DNA from: an uncultured Bacteroidales bacterium
Lineage (GTDB): Bacteria > Bacteroidota > Bacteroidia > Bacteroidales > F082
Assembly (NCBI GenBank): GCA_900317155.1
Contig: ONFO01000016.1
Coordinates: 18,117-82,116 of the forward strand
Direction: 5' to 3'
Length of the DNA: 64,000 nucleotides
Shown here: piece by piece, positions 49,222 through 57,470 of the stretch
Numbering within the stretch: the stretch's first letter is position 1
Layout: each line of letters begins with the position of its first letter
Program-made: the position numbers and the translations under genes
Notes under the pieces: generated by a model
What the model saw: the letters and a program-made list of their open reading frames with translations, nothing else
What the model was told of the DNA's origin: nothing
The model's database searches: none

Positions 49222-50091
49222 ATGGAAACAGAAAAATTGAATAAAAAGAAAAGAAGCATTACCAAAGCAGTGATAATCTCTTTGGCCATTATTGGTGCGT
49301 TAGTCGGACTGGTTTTTCTCATATTAGAAGGGCAACGAAGAGAAAAAGGACGCAAGATGGAAGAATTGGTTGAAATTGGCGTGAAGAACATTGATTATGC
49401 AGATACCATAGCATACTATTTTTACAAAATAGATGAACCTGAGAAAGCCGATAAAGTGATACGAAATGGTGCGGAGAGAGGTAATGCAGTGTGCCAATAT
49501 ATGAATGGCAATCTTTATTCGGGAATGAGATATTCTTCCGAAGAAGGATGGAAATATTATAAATATGAAGATAAAGATTTTGAAAAATCTTCATATTGGT
49601 TTTTGCAATCAGCCTTGCAAGGTTATAGTTCTTCAGAAGTACGACTTGGACTTTATTATTGGACCGGAGAAGGAGTCGAACAAGACTTCTATAAAGCGTT
49701 GACATGGATAAAAAGGTCAGCAATTCAACATGGTAACCCATGGGCGTTAAGAGTGTTGGGCGATTTTTACGATTTGGGGTTGGCTTATTATGGCTGGGAT
49801 GATGATGGCAACCTTGTTTGGCCATCTGGCTATACCGAGAAAGATAATAAGAAAATAAACAAGGTAAGATATAATAAAGGCGATATTGAGTTTTGTCAAA
49901 AGAATTTGAATTTATATGCAGTGTTTAATTCAAGAAGTCAAGCACAAAGGCTTTTTAAATCAAGCCCAAAATATGTTTATTTGAAACGGGATGTTAAGAA
50001 GGCTAAGAAATATTGGGGAATGGCTGCGGATATGGGAGATTGGATTGCAAAAGAAAGACTTCAGAAGATTTATGAAGGCGATGATGAATAA
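49222..50091 (+). CDS. Membrane-anchored Sel1-like repeat protein
   Basis: 289 residues from the ATG at 49222, one base after the previous stop. A basic start is followed by one transmembrane segment (AVIISLAIIGALVGLVFLIL), then Sel1/TPR-like helical repeats (YWFLQSALQGYSSSEVRLGL, ALTWIKRSAIQHGNPWALRV, AKKYWGMAADMGDWIAKERL). Such repeats scaffold protein complexes. It ends IYEGDDE; its last 22 bases plus stop recur at 51469. It is probably co-transcribed with the lipoprotein-like ORF. Confidence 0.72.
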   Translation: METEKLNKKKRSITKAVIISLAIIGALVGLVFLILEGQRREKGRKMEELVEIGVKNIDYADTIAYYFYKIDEPEKADKVIRNGAERGNAVCQYMNGNLYSGMRYSSEEGWKYYKYEDKDFEKSSYWFLQSALQGYSSSEVRLGLYYWTGEGVEQDFYKALTWIKRSAIQHGNPWALRVLGDFYDLGLAYYGWDDDGNLVWPSGYTEKDNKKINKVRYNKGDIEFCQKNLNLYAVFNSRSQAQRLFKSSPKYVYLKRDVKKAKKYWGMAADMGDWIAKERLQKIYEGDDE

Positions 50092-50092
50092 C
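50071..50092 (+). repeat. 22-bp direct repeat, left copy
   Basis: Covers the last codons and stop of the Sel1 protein gene (TATGAAGGCGATGATGAATA then AC). It is identical to 51469-51490. The DNA between the copies holds one unknown gene. Confidence 0.9.
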
Positions 50093-50333
50093 CAGAATGG
50101 GAAGGAGAACGGAATGGGCAAGACCATGATTTCGATAAAAAGAGACCCGTGATTGAAATAGTATCAGGAACTTGGAGATGCACTTCCAATACTTCTTGCC
50201 GTTGAAAAGCACTTTCATCCTTTGGCTCTTGAATGATTTTTATTCACCGTTCTTTTTGCCGAAGCAATGCTTTAGGTGGAGTAGAGGAAAGAAAACTTAA
50301 ATATCGGAAAGGACAACTTTAAAACTTAATAAA

Positions 50334-51464
50334 ATGGAAAAAAGAAATGTAAAGGATTTGATTTGGGTAATTATTGGCTTCTTGGGTATAGGTTTTTTTG
50401 TTGGCGCTATCATCTATGTTGTTGTCAATGATAATAAGCCAGCTCCAGAACCAGTTGTTGTTCCATCGGGTGGTATTTCTGATTTAAACTATTATGATCT
50501 ATTGCCAGATCCGCGTCAAGTAGTAACAGGAGAAGGGAATATTACAGTATATAAACCAGAAAAGTGGACTTTTGAAAATGTTCTTGAAAAAAATGGTACT
50601 AAAAGATTGTTAGGTCTTGATGAATTGCGTCAAATAAGTGTCAATTACACGTGGAGTACTGATAGTATCGATTTTGTAGAAAGGATAATGGAAACATCAC
50701 AAAATGTTGTAAATTTTGTTGGAATATCAAATATAATAAGACAATCAGAAATTCTGGATTGTAAATATGGTTTGTATGATGCATTAGCACAAGATATAGA
50801 ATATGTTAGAAACGGGAATACATATTATGTCAAGCTTATCTGGATAATTGAACATCAAAATATATGCGCTATACAAATAGTTGTTCCAAACAAAAAAGAT
50901 TTTAACAGAGATGATTTGTATTATTTAGAAGCCCATTTCAAAATGCCTTCTGATTCTACTCAGCAGTATAAATATGAGAACAGCGAAAATATTAATAGGT
51001 TTACAGAAGGAGAGCAACCATTTATATCAGGAGTGGATAATATTACATTATATAAACCAGAGGGATGGACCTTTAATGATGTAGTAGTTACAAATGGTGT
51101 TAGGATGTTTAATGGGAAGGATGATACAGACCGAATTACTTTGAGCTTTTTATGGAACCGTTTTTATGGTCAACTTGATGATTTAATCAGGAGTACTTCA
51201 GATGGTTTTGTACAAGACATGAGTAGTAATTTTCCATTATGGAATAAAACAGAATTATATAAAACAAAATATGGAGATTATGACGCTTTAGCAAGAGATT
51301 ATGAATTTCTAGTAAAAAATGGTTGTCTTTATGTAAGACACATTTGGATAGAACATCAAAATTACATATTTTCCACACAAATTATGTCTACAGAAAAAAA
51401 AGATATTGAATGTGAAGGTTTGAAATATATTGAGGAAAGATTTAGAATGCCAAATGATTTATAA
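50334..51464 (+). CDS. Membrane-anchored protein with an internally duplicated domain (hypothetical)
   Basis: 376 residues. N-terminal transmembrane anchor (LIWVIIGFLGIGFFVGAIIY), then two copies of a domain of about 168 residues: the first from about 72 (YKPEKWTFENVLEKNGTKRL), the second from about 240 (YKPEGWTFNDVVVTNGVRMF). Each contains a KYGxYDALA(Q/R)D(I/Y)E segment and ends with a short acidic RMP or KMP motif. No known family is recognised. The 242 bp before it show no gene. It is flanked by 22-bp direct repeats, consistent with insertion. Confidence 0.62.
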   Translation: MEKRNVKDLIWVIIGFLGIGFFVGAIIYVVVNDNKPAPEPVVVPSGGISDLNYYDLLPDPRQVVTGEGNITVYKPEKWTFENVLEKNGTKRLLGLDELRQISVNYTWSTDSIDFVERIMETSQNVVNFVGISNIIRQSEILDCKYGLYDALAQDIEYVRNGNTYYVKLIWIIEHQNICAIQIVVPNKKDFNRDDLYYLEAHFKMPSDSTQQYKYENSENINRFTEGEQPFISGVDNITLYKPEGWTFNDVVVTNGVRMFNGKDDTDRITLSFLWNRFYGQLDDLIRSTSDGFVQDMSSNFPLWNKTELYKTKYGDYDALARDYEFLVKNGCLYVRHIWIEHQNYIFSTQIMSTEKKDIECEGLKYIEERFRMPNDL

Positions 51465-51468
51465 CTAA

Positions 51469-51490
51469 TATGAAGGCGATGATGAATAAC
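51469..51490 (+). repeat. 22-bp direct repeat, right copy
   Basis: Identical to 50071-50092 but here outside any full gene, just upstream of the next membrane protein. It appears to be a copied gene tail left by recombination. Confidence 0.9.
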
Positions 51491-51497
51491 GAGGCAA

Positions 51498-52061
51498 ATG
51501 ATGATTATGCGTAAACAGACACTAAATCAAATCCTGAAAATCATTTCGCTGATTCTTTCATGGGCGACACTTTCGCCGTTGCTCCTCATTCTTGATGGGC
51601 GGTGGAAGTTGCTGCCAAAGTGGCTGCGCATTGTGCTGTTTGTGCTGTCGCCGATGATGCTGGTTGTTATGGCCGTGGCTGCATTTTGGGGTTATGGTTA
51701 CTATTCGGAGCATTATATCCAGCACCATTTTGTCAGGCGCAAGGTGGTTGAGAACATCACTGGCGTTAGGTTGCCCAGATACAAAGTGATTGACCGAGGG
51801 GATGAGGAGAGACCCGTTCGCTGCTTCCCAGATCACACTTATGACTTCACGCTGGAATTCAAGAAAATGCCCGATGAAGCTTTTTATGAAAAGCTTGACG
51901 AACACTTCAATTGCTTTGAGTCTGGCAAATACAGCTATAGTGCCATCTGGGGCAACGGACTAGAAGCCCCAAAAGGCGAATCAGACAAGGACGATATCAG
52001 TTTTTCCATTGATATCGAAAGAGGTTCAAAGACGTTTCATATTAGGGTAATAGGATGGTAG
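51498..52061 (+). CDS. Membrane protein (hypothetical)
   Basis: 187 residues; 51507 is an alternative start. Two hydrophobic segments (ILKIISLILSWATLSPLLLI and WLRIVLFVLSPMMLVVMAVA) are followed by a soluble domain (DFTLEFKKMPDEAFYEKLDE, KDDISFSIDIERGSKTFHIR). No family is recognised. GC content is higher than in the two genes before it, so it may belong to an older backbone into which they were inserted. Confidence 0.6.
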   Translation: MMIMRKQTLNQILKIISLILSWATLSPLLLILDGRWKLLPKWLRIVLFVLSPMMLVVMAVAAFWGYGYYSEHYIQHHFVRRKVVENITGVRLPRYKVIDRGDEERPVRCFPDHTYDFTLEFKKMPDEAFYEKLDEHFNCFESGKYSYSAIWGNGLEAPKGESDKDDISFSIDIERGSKTFHIRVIGW

Positions 52062-52062
52062 C

Positions 52063-52135
52063 TTACCTCACCATCCCCAAAATCACCTCTGGCGCGATGG
52101 CCATTTCAGTGACGGCGCAAAGGCCTGCACCGATA
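52063..52135 (-). pseudogene. Orphan 3' end copy of the ORF6N gene
   Basis: 73 bp matching 52418-52490 with about five mismatches. On the minus strand it reads GAGLCAVTEMAIAPEVILGM then VR and stop, the C-terminus of the ORF6N protein. The match breaks exactly where a perfect 13-bp hairpin begins. Confidence 0.85.
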
Positions 52136-52136
52136 T

Positions 52137-52165
52137 GTTTGAAGTGCCATTTTGGCACTTCAAAC
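52137..52165. terminator. Perfect 13-bp hairpin
   Basis: GTTTGAAGTGCCA and TGGCACTTCAAAC pair around TTT, followed by TCTCATGTTTTTC. It can act as a terminator on either strand. Confidence 0.65.
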
Positions 52166-52263
52166 TCTCATGTTTTTCTTTCGTCAAATTCCGTTATACC
52201 AGATTAAGATTTGAATTAATAAGAGTTTTTAGACCATCCCCTTGCGAGTTCATAGAAAAGTTG

Positions 52264-52271
52264 TAATTTTG
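52264..52271 (+). promoter_or_regulatory. -7 box (TAATTTTG) for a small RNA candidate
   Basis: Exact TAnnTTTG match with no protein-coding frame of reasonable size downstream before a terminator at 52366-52419. Confidence 0.55.
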
Positions 52272-52274
52272 CAG

Positions 52275-52419
52275 CAGTTTCGCTCCCGTCCGTTGGCGAC
52301 TAAATATAACCTTCGGATGTGTAGGCCAAAAGCAGCACTAACCTGGTTTGGTACATCGAAATAAAAACACTCCGACGAGAAAGACCTTTAGGGATTACTT
52401 ACCGTCGGAATGTTTTTTT
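52275..52419 (+). ncRNA. Small RNA candidate with intrinsic terminator
   Basis: About 145 nt from promoter to terminator. The terminator pairs AACA-TCCGACG (52366-52377) with CGTCGGA-TGTT (52403-52414) and ends with seven Ts; the other strand also has a T-run, so it can end the ORF6N transcript too. The only frame is 15 codons from ATG 52319 (MCRPKAALTWFGTSK). It could be a trans-acting sRNA or a peptide leader. Confidence 0.45.
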
Positions 52420-53392
52420 ACCTCACCATCCCAAAAATCACCTCTGGCGCGATGGTCATTTCAGTGACGGCACAAAGGCCTGCGCCGATGTCCTTCAGGC
52501 TGGCTCCTAACAAATAGACCTTGCCATCAATGATTAGGAAACGATCGTGGTTGCGGTGAGGAAGCTGGATGAATGCTATTTCGGGATATTGGGTGTTGTG
52601 TTTATTCAGGTCTGTCAAGAATTGCTCATTATAACGGGTATGGATGGTCGCCGTCACTCCATCAGCCCGTTTTGTGAACATGGAAAGCACTCTGTCGTCA
52701 ACGAAGTTGTCAATTAGGACAATCCTTTTACGGGCGCTCCGAACGAGGTCGGAGATATAGGTCCATGCGTCCCAGACGCAGCCAGTTGCAAAAACCTGTT
52801 CAGGAAGCAACTTCGGAGAGTGTTCTTCTATCTTGTCAAGAATCAAATCGATTTTTTCGTCTGTATCGATTTGGTGTTTCTCCAAATGCGCTATTCGCAT
52901 CAAAACAGCTGCGTTCTGAATCATAAACCTCCGCATGGCAACGAAGGCATTCATAATTCTTATACTTACTTCTATGGCGATAGGACTATGTAGAACAGAT
53001 GATAACTGTGCAATGCCTTGCTCCGTGAACACGTATGGAAGAGAAGGATTATATTTTAGCGAGCGTAGGTTATCGCAAATTGCGACAACCTCATCCCGTT
53101 CGGCTTCAGTTAACTGAAAACGAAATGATTCTGGGAAACGAGCCCTATTTCGTTTTACTTGCTCATTCAGTCGGCTTGTAGTTACACCATAAAGCATAGC
53201 CAAGTCGCGGTCAATCATTACCTGCACACCCCGGATACTAAAAATCATATTCTCAATTCCTGAAATGTCAACAGACTTATCACAATTTATGATATGTTCT
53301 TCGAACCGGTCGCAATTTGCGACCACCTTTTCGAACTGGTTGCAGTTTGCAACCACCTCTTGTGTTTTGTCTTTTGTCGTTTTCTTTGCCAT
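52418..53392 (-). CDS. ORF6N-domain protein with PLD-like C-terminus
   Basis: 324 residues. The start contains three imperfect VANC(D/N)xFE-type repeats (VVANCNQFEKVVANCDRFEE). The ORF6N DNA-binding domain follows (VQVMIDRDLAMLYGVTTSRL, NEQVKRNRARFPESFRFQL). The C-terminal half resembles a phospholipase-D nuclease half with HDRFLIIDGKVYLLGAS, near the HxK(x)4D motif but with Arg in the Lys position. Phage-derived DNA-binding proteins of this type are common in Bacteroidales and of unknown role. A partial copy of its 3' end lies at 52063. Confidence 0.83.
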   Translation of the reverse strand: MAKKTTKDKTQEVVANCNQFEKVVANCDRFEEHIINCDKSVDISGIENMIFSIRGVQVMIDRDLAMLYGVTTSRLNEQVKRNRARFPESFRFQLTEAERDEVVAICDNLRSLKYNPSLPYVFTEQGIAQLSSVLHSPIAIEVSIRIMNAFVAMRRFMIQNAAVLMRIAHLEKHQIDTDEKIDLILDKIEEHSPKLLPEQVFATGCVWDAWTYISDLVRSARKRIVLIDNFVDDRVLSMFTKRADGVTATIHTRYNEQFLTDLNKHNTQYPEIAFIQLPHRNHDRFLIIDGKVYLLGASLKDIGAGLCAVTEMTIAPEVIFGMVR

Positions 53393-53445
53393 ACCTATCC
53401 TTTTTTAATTATACCGCAAAGAAACAACCTTCGCCAAGAAAAAGG

Positions 53446-53500
53446 CGTTGAACAAACGTTTGTAGTCGACAGCAGTCGTTTGTTGTCGTTTGTTGTCGGG
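53446..53500. repeat. Short palindrome and tandem GTCGTTTGTT units upstream of the ORF6N gene
   Basis: ACAAACGTTTGT (about 53452-53463) is a perfect palindrome, followed by a repeated GTCGTTTGTT unit. It lies upstream of the minus-strand ORF6N gene and may be an operator. The rest of the gap to 53577 shows nothing definite. Confidence 0.35.
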
Positions 53501-53577
53501 TAGTTCACTGTAAATGAATGATTAAAGCAGATAAACAAAGTGTCGGATGTCCAGATTGCAGATTTAACTATTATTCT

Positions 53578-53585
53578 TATCTTTG
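53578..53585 (+). promoter_or_regulatory. -7 box (TATCTTTG) for the 53611-55319 series
   Basis: Exact TAnnTTTG match 25 bp before an ATG at 53611 and 158 bp before the quinone reductase-like gene. Confidence 0.6.
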
Positions 53586-53610
53586 CACTTTCACTAAATA
53601 TTTAGGTTTG

Positions 53611-53718
53611 ATGGACATCAAAGCAGTAAAATTCAGAAAAGACGGGTTCTATTCCCAGCCCTTTGCCTTTGGCGGCGAGGAAGGGCCCGCGCTGCAAGCA
53701 AGGCAAGGAGAAGTTTAA
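53611..53718 (+). CDS. Small ORF, 35 residues (possible leader or truncated gene)
   Basis: Reads MDIKAVKFRKDGFYSQPFAF and ends GEEGPALQARQGEV. It is well placed after a promoter box and reads like the N-terminus of a real protein, but stops at once. It may be a truncated gene ahead of the dehydrogenase. No family was recognised. Confidence 0.3.
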   Translation: MDIKAVKFRKDGFYSQPFAFGGEEGPALQARQGEV

Positions 53719-53743
53719 TAAGGCGTAGGATAAAAAAGATACT

Positions 53744-54742
53744 ATGAAAGCTGCAATTCTAGAAAAATATGACAAAAATGGCCGTCAACTGGTCATTAAA
53801 GATTTGCCTATGCCGGAAATGGGCAAGAATGAAGTGCTGATACGTGTGAGCACCGCTGGTGTCAACCCGCTCGACAATATGATTGTACGCGGCGAGGTGA
53901 AGCTGATTGTCCCATACCCCATGCCTTTGGTGATGGGCAATGAGTTGGTGGGCATCGTGGAAAAAGTTGGGGCTTCGGTAACCCGTTTCAAAATTGGCGA
54001 CCGCGTTTATGGACGTATGCCTCTTGCTTGCATCGGTTGTTTTGCCGAATACGCCGCCGTTGATGAGAATGCTTTGGCCAAAGTGCCCGACTATCTCAGC
54101 GACGAGGAGGCAGCCGCCGTGCCATTGACGGCATTGACGGCCTTGCAAGCCTTGGAATTGATGCAGACACACGAAGGCGACACGATTTTCATCAGCGGCG
54201 GCACAGGCAGCTTTGGCGCCATGGCCATCCCCATCGCCAAAAGCCAAGGCCTGACGGTGATCACCAACGGCAACGCCGCCGGGCGCGACCGCGTGATGAG
54301 CCTCGGTGCCGACCGTTTCATCGACTACAAACAGGAGGACTATGCTCAGGTGCTGAAGGAGATGGATGGCGTCATGGACACACTCGGCGACCGCGAGTTG
54401 CCGAAAGAGTTCGGCATACTGAAACAGGGCGGACACCTTGTCTCGTTGCGCGGAATGCCCAACGGCGGGTTCGCCCAACGGATGCAGATGCCGTGGTTCA
54501 AGCGTATGCTTTTCAGCCTTGCAGGAAAGAAGTACGACAACATGGCCGCCAAGAACGGACAGCACTACCATTTCATCTTCGTCCACGAAGACGGCATTGG
54601 CCTGCAGTGTGTCTCGGAACTTTTCGCCGAACAGCAAATCAAACCCTCTGTAGATAAAGTGTTTACGCTCTCCGAAGTCAACGAGGCACTACAGAAAGTC
54701 GCGGCTGGCGGGTCGAATGGAAAGACTGTATTGAAAATTTGA
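53744..54742 (+). CDS. Zinc-independent quinone reductase/alcohol dehydrogenase (MDR family)
   Basis: 332 residues. The GroES-like N-terminus has NEVLIRVSTAGVNPLDNMIV and GNELVGIVEKVGASV; the Rossmann part has TIFISGGTGSFGAMAIPIAK. The zinc ligands of classical alcohol dehydrogenases are not evident, which fits NADPH:quinone reductase-like members. It probably reduces quinones or enones in the cytoplasm. It is followed after 10 bp by the AlkZ-like gene. Confidence 0.88.
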   Translation: MKAAILEKYDKNGRQLVIKDLPMPEMGKNEVLIRVSTAGVNPLDNMIVRGEVKLIVPYPMPLVMGNELVGIVEKVGASVTRFKIGDRVYGRMPLACIGCFAEYAAVDENALAKVPDYLSDEEAAAVPLTALTALQALELMQTHEGDTIFISGGTGSFGAMAIPIAKSQGLTVITNGNAAGRDRVMSLGADRFIDYKQEDYAQVLKEMDGVMDTLGDRELPKEFGILKQGGHLVSLRGMPNGGFAQRMQMPWFKRMLFSLAGKKYDNMAAKNGQHYHFIFVHEDGIGLQCVSELFAEQQIKPSVDKVFTLSEVNEALQKVAAGGSNGKTVLKI

Positions 54743-54752
54743 AAGCGAAACT

Positions 54753-55319
54753 ATGATGAACATGGAAATTTCCAGTCCAGAGACGATGGAGCGAGCCATT
54801 TGTGAGTTGGGCATCGTCCCGTTTTTCACCAGCGCCATCCCGGGCTATTCCATCAAGGAACTCACACAGCCTGGATTTTGGTTTGACGGCGAAGAGGACT
54901 CGCTCGGGCCGTGGGACTGGAAGATCGACTGCCTCCAAAACGGCGGCATCGCCTACGGTAAGTTCCTTTGCGGAGGAAAAGCCGCCTTCGCGACCATTCC
55001 CTTTTACCGCGAACTGATGAATGTCCGCCGCGCCACGACAACGCCCGACAAGAACGGCGAGCGCATCATGGATTATCTCGAAAAGCAAGGCAGCATCACC
55101 ATCAAGGAGGTGCGCGCCTTGCTTGGCGTGAAACCCGAGCAGGTTTACAACGGCTGGCAGGTGTCGTATTTCTGCACGCCCGAGTCGCTATTCGAAGACT
55201 TCACCACGCTCCACACCGACCGCACCCCCGAAGAGTCGCTGGAGTTTTTAGTCGACCACATCACGAAGCTGACGGATGGTACAGCCACCCGAAAACAAGT
55301 GCTGAAGGTGCTGAAATAA
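54753..55319 (+). CDS. AlkZ-related small protein
   Basis: 188 residues. The features LGIVPFFTSAIPGYSIKELT, PGFWFDGEEDSLGPWDWKID and KQGSITIKEVRALLGVKPEQ resemble proteins labelled AlkZ-related: a winged-helix-like region and an aromatic FW(x)nGPWDWK motif shared with AlkZ-like DNA glycosylase relatives. At this length the full glycosylase domain is absent, so activity is doubtful. It is in an apparent operon between two dehydrogenase genes. Its start could also be ATG 54756 or 54762. Confidence 0.6.
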   Translation: MMNMEISSPETMERAICELGIVPFFTSAIPGYSIKELTQPGFWFDGEEDSLGPWDWKIDCLQNGGIAYGKFLCGGKAAFATIPFYRELMNVRRATTTPDKNGERIMDYLEKQGSITIKEVRALLGVKPEQVYNGWQVSYFCTPESLFEDFTTLHTDRTPEESLEFLVDHITKLTDGTATRKQVLKVLK

Positions 55320-55351
55320 ACTATGATTATTCATCTTATAATATAAACATA

Positions 55352-56530
55352 ATGATCAACGATTTCATTTATGACATTCCCGTAAGGATTTACTTCGGTC
55401 GCGACCAACTGAAACACCTTGGCGCAGAACTCAAGAAATATGGCACACGCGTGCTGATGACCTACGGTGGCGGCTCTATCAAGAAGATGGGACTGTATGA
55501 CCGTGTGGTGAAAGAAATAAAAGAAGCCGGACTCGAACTGTTCGAACTTTCGGGCATCGAGCCGAACCCACGCATCGGCTCCGTGCGCAAAGGCGTGCAG
55601 ATGTGCAAAGAGCACAACATCGATGTGTTGTTAGCTGTGGGCGGTGGCTCCACTATCGATGCCACCAAGATCATGGCCGCCGGCGCCTGTGTCGACCACG
55701 ACCCCTGGGACTTCCTCGACCTCAGCAAACGTGCCCCCATCGAGCGTGCCCTACCTATCGTCAGCATCCTGACACTCGCGGCAACAGGCTCGGAGATGGA
55801 CACGGCTGCCGTCATCAGCAACCCCGAGACCAACGACAAAATCGGTCGTCTGGATCCCAACATGTTGCCCAAGGCATCCTTCCTCGACCCGAGCATCACC
55901 TTCAGCGTCAGCCCCTATCAGACCGCTTGCGGCTCGGCCGACATCCTGTCGCACCTCTTCGAGGTCTATTTCAACATGGACCAGGACCTCTACATGCTCG
56001 ATTGCTTCATGGAAGGCTTGATGAAGACCATCATCCGCTTCGCCCCCATCGCCATGCGAGAACCCGACAACTACGAAGCGCGCGCCAACCTGATGTGGGC
56101 CTCCTCATGGGCCATCAACGGTTTCGTGAACGGTGGCAAACGCGAAGCATGGAGTTGCCATCCAATGGAACACGAGTTGTCGGCCTTCTACGACATCACC
56201 CACGGCCTCGGCCTCGCCATCCTCACCCCGCGCTGGATGGAGTATTGCCTCGACGAAACCACTGTGTCGAAATACGTTCAGTTTGGCACCAACGTCTTCG
56301 GCATCGACCCGACCTTGCCTCCAATGGACATCGCCCATCAAGCCATTGACAAGTTGAGCGACTTCCTCTTCAACACCTTGCAACTCAAACGTACCTTCCC
56401 CGAGGTAGGCATCGACAGGACCCACTTCGCCGTCATGGCTAAGAAAGCCGTCGGTGGAGGCACCTTGCCTGGCTTCAAGCCCCTGCAGCAGGTCGACGTG
56501 GAGAAAATCTTTGAGATGTGTATGAAATGA
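55352..56530 (+). CDS. Iron-containing alcohol dehydrogenase (butanol dehydrogenase/YqhD-like)
   Basis: 392 residues. The family motifs are VLMTYGGGSIKKMGLYDRVV, the NAD(P) loop LLAVGGGSTIDATKIMAAG, TLAATGSEMD and the iron-binding His pattern HPMEHELSAFYDITHGLGLA. This class III alcohol dehydrogenase group reduces aldehydes (for example toxic short-chain carbonyls) using NADPH. The ATG at 55352 gives the normal family length; an earlier in-frame reading at 54968 belongs to a frame shadowing the upstream gene. Confidence 0.92.
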   Translation: MINDFIYDIPVRIYFGRDQLKHLGAELKKYGTRVLMTYGGGSIKKMGLYDRVVKEIKEAGLELFELSGIEPNPRIGSVRKGVQMCKEHNIDVLLAVGGGSTIDATKIMAAGACVDHDPWDFLDLSKRAPIERALPIVSILTLAATGSEMDTAAVISNPETNDKIGRLDPNMLPKASFLDPSITFSVSPYQTACGSADILSHLFEVYFNMDQDLYMLDCFMEGLMKTIIRFAPIAMREPDNYEARANLMWASSWAINGFVNGGKREAWSCHPMEHELSAFYDITHGLGLAILTPRWMEYCLDETTVSKYVQFGTNVFGIDPTLPPMDIAHQAIDKLSDFLFNTLQLKRTFPEVGIDRTHFAVMAKKAVGGGTLPGFKPLQQVDVEKIFEMCMK

Positions 56531-56554
56531 AATAAACTTTAAATCCTTTTCAAT

Positions 56555-57229
56555 ATGAAAAAACTATTCTTTCTCACGGCAGTGGCACTGATGATGGCCA
56601 CGAGCTGCAACAACCAGAACAACAAGACCACACAAGTGGCGACCGAACCTGAACCTGTGGTCGAGCAGACCAGTGGCATCTATGACATCACGGTCAAAGA
56701 CATGGACGGAAGCGATGTGTCGTTGGCCAACTACAAAGGCAAGGTGCTGCTCATCGTCAATGTGGCCAGCAAATGCGGACTTACTCCGCAATACGAAGGC
56801 CTTGAAGCCCTTTATCAGAAGTACAAGGACCAAGGTCTGGAGATTTTGGCCTTCCCCTGCAACCAATTCTTGGAGCAAGAGCCTGGCACCAACGAGGAGA
56901 TTCAGAGTTTCTGCTCACTGAACTACAATGTCACCTTCCCGCTGTTCGACAAGATTGACGTCAACGGCGAGGCGGAGAGTCCGCTCTACACCTACCTCAA
57001 GAAAGAAGCGCCTTTCAAGGGCTATCCCGAGGGCACCGAAGAGTTTGCGGCAATGCTTGACGAAATTCACCAAAAGACCGGCACGGGCTTCGACCAAGGT
57101 GATGCCATCCGCTGGAACTTCGGCAAGTTCTTAGTCTCCAAAGACGGCAAAACCATACTTCGCTTCGAACCCATGGTGACGCCCGACATGATGGAAGAAG
57201 CCATACAAAAGATGCTGGAAGACAAATAA
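56555..57229 (+). CDS. Glutathione peroxidase-like lipoprotein (thiol peroxidase)
   Basis: 224 residues with lipobox MMATSC. The Gpx core has NVASKC74[13 protein letters not shown] (Cys in place of selenocysteine), [12 protein letters not shown] and [10 protein letters not shown], providing the Cys-Gln-Trp-Asn catalytic set. In bacteria these enzymes usually use thioredoxin. Export and lipidation place it at the envelope, where it would remove peroxides. It lies 24 bp after the iron alcohol dehydrogenase gene. The following 241 bp up to 57470 hold only a promoter and an inverted repeat. Confidence 0.9.
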   Translation: MKKLFFLTAVALMMATSCNNQNNKTTQVATEPEPVVEQTSGIYDITVKDMDGSDVSLANYKGKVLLIVNVASKCGLTPQYEGLEALYQKYKDQGLEILAFPCNQFLEQEPGTNEEIQSFCSLNYNVTFPLFDKIDVNGEAESPLYTYLKKEAPFKGYPEGTEEFAAMLDEIHQKTGTGFDQGDAIRWNFGKFLVSKDGKTILRFEPMVTPDMMEEAIQKMLEDK

Positions 57230-57377
57230 GGCGTAAACCGTTTTAGCGTAAGTGAACCATCGGCGTGCTGACGGTCATTTTTGCCGTGCCTAATGCAAAG
57301 GAAGACTAAAACTTGCCCATTGCAATAATCAATGCCAAAATATTTCATTTTGTTCATTGACTAATTGATTTGTTTAC

Positions 57378-57447
57378 TATTTTTGCACCGTAAAAAGTTG
57401 CAAAATTCGTGACCATACTCCCGAATTTCTTGTAAAAATCGGGAGTA
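57378..57447 (+). promoter_or_regulatory. -7 box (TATTTTTG, 57378-57385) and leader inverted repeat for ATPase 2
   Basis: TACTCCCGA (57416-57424) and TCGGGAGTA (57439-57447) are perfect 9-bp complements, 31-55 bp after the box, within the leader of the AAA_14 gene at 57471. This fits an operator or a leader hairpin. Confidence 0.55.
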
Positions 57448-57470
57448 CACTCCTTAAATTCTGAGATTTT

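Noticed and set aside
52418-53392. Prophage
   Set aside because: An ORF6N gene alone is present; no capsid, portal, terminase or tail genes are nearby.
54968-55351. Upstream extension of the iron alcohol dehydrogenase frame
   Set aside because: The added 128 codons shadow the AlkZ-like gene, are Arg/His-rich and do not match the family; the ATG at 55352 gives normal length.
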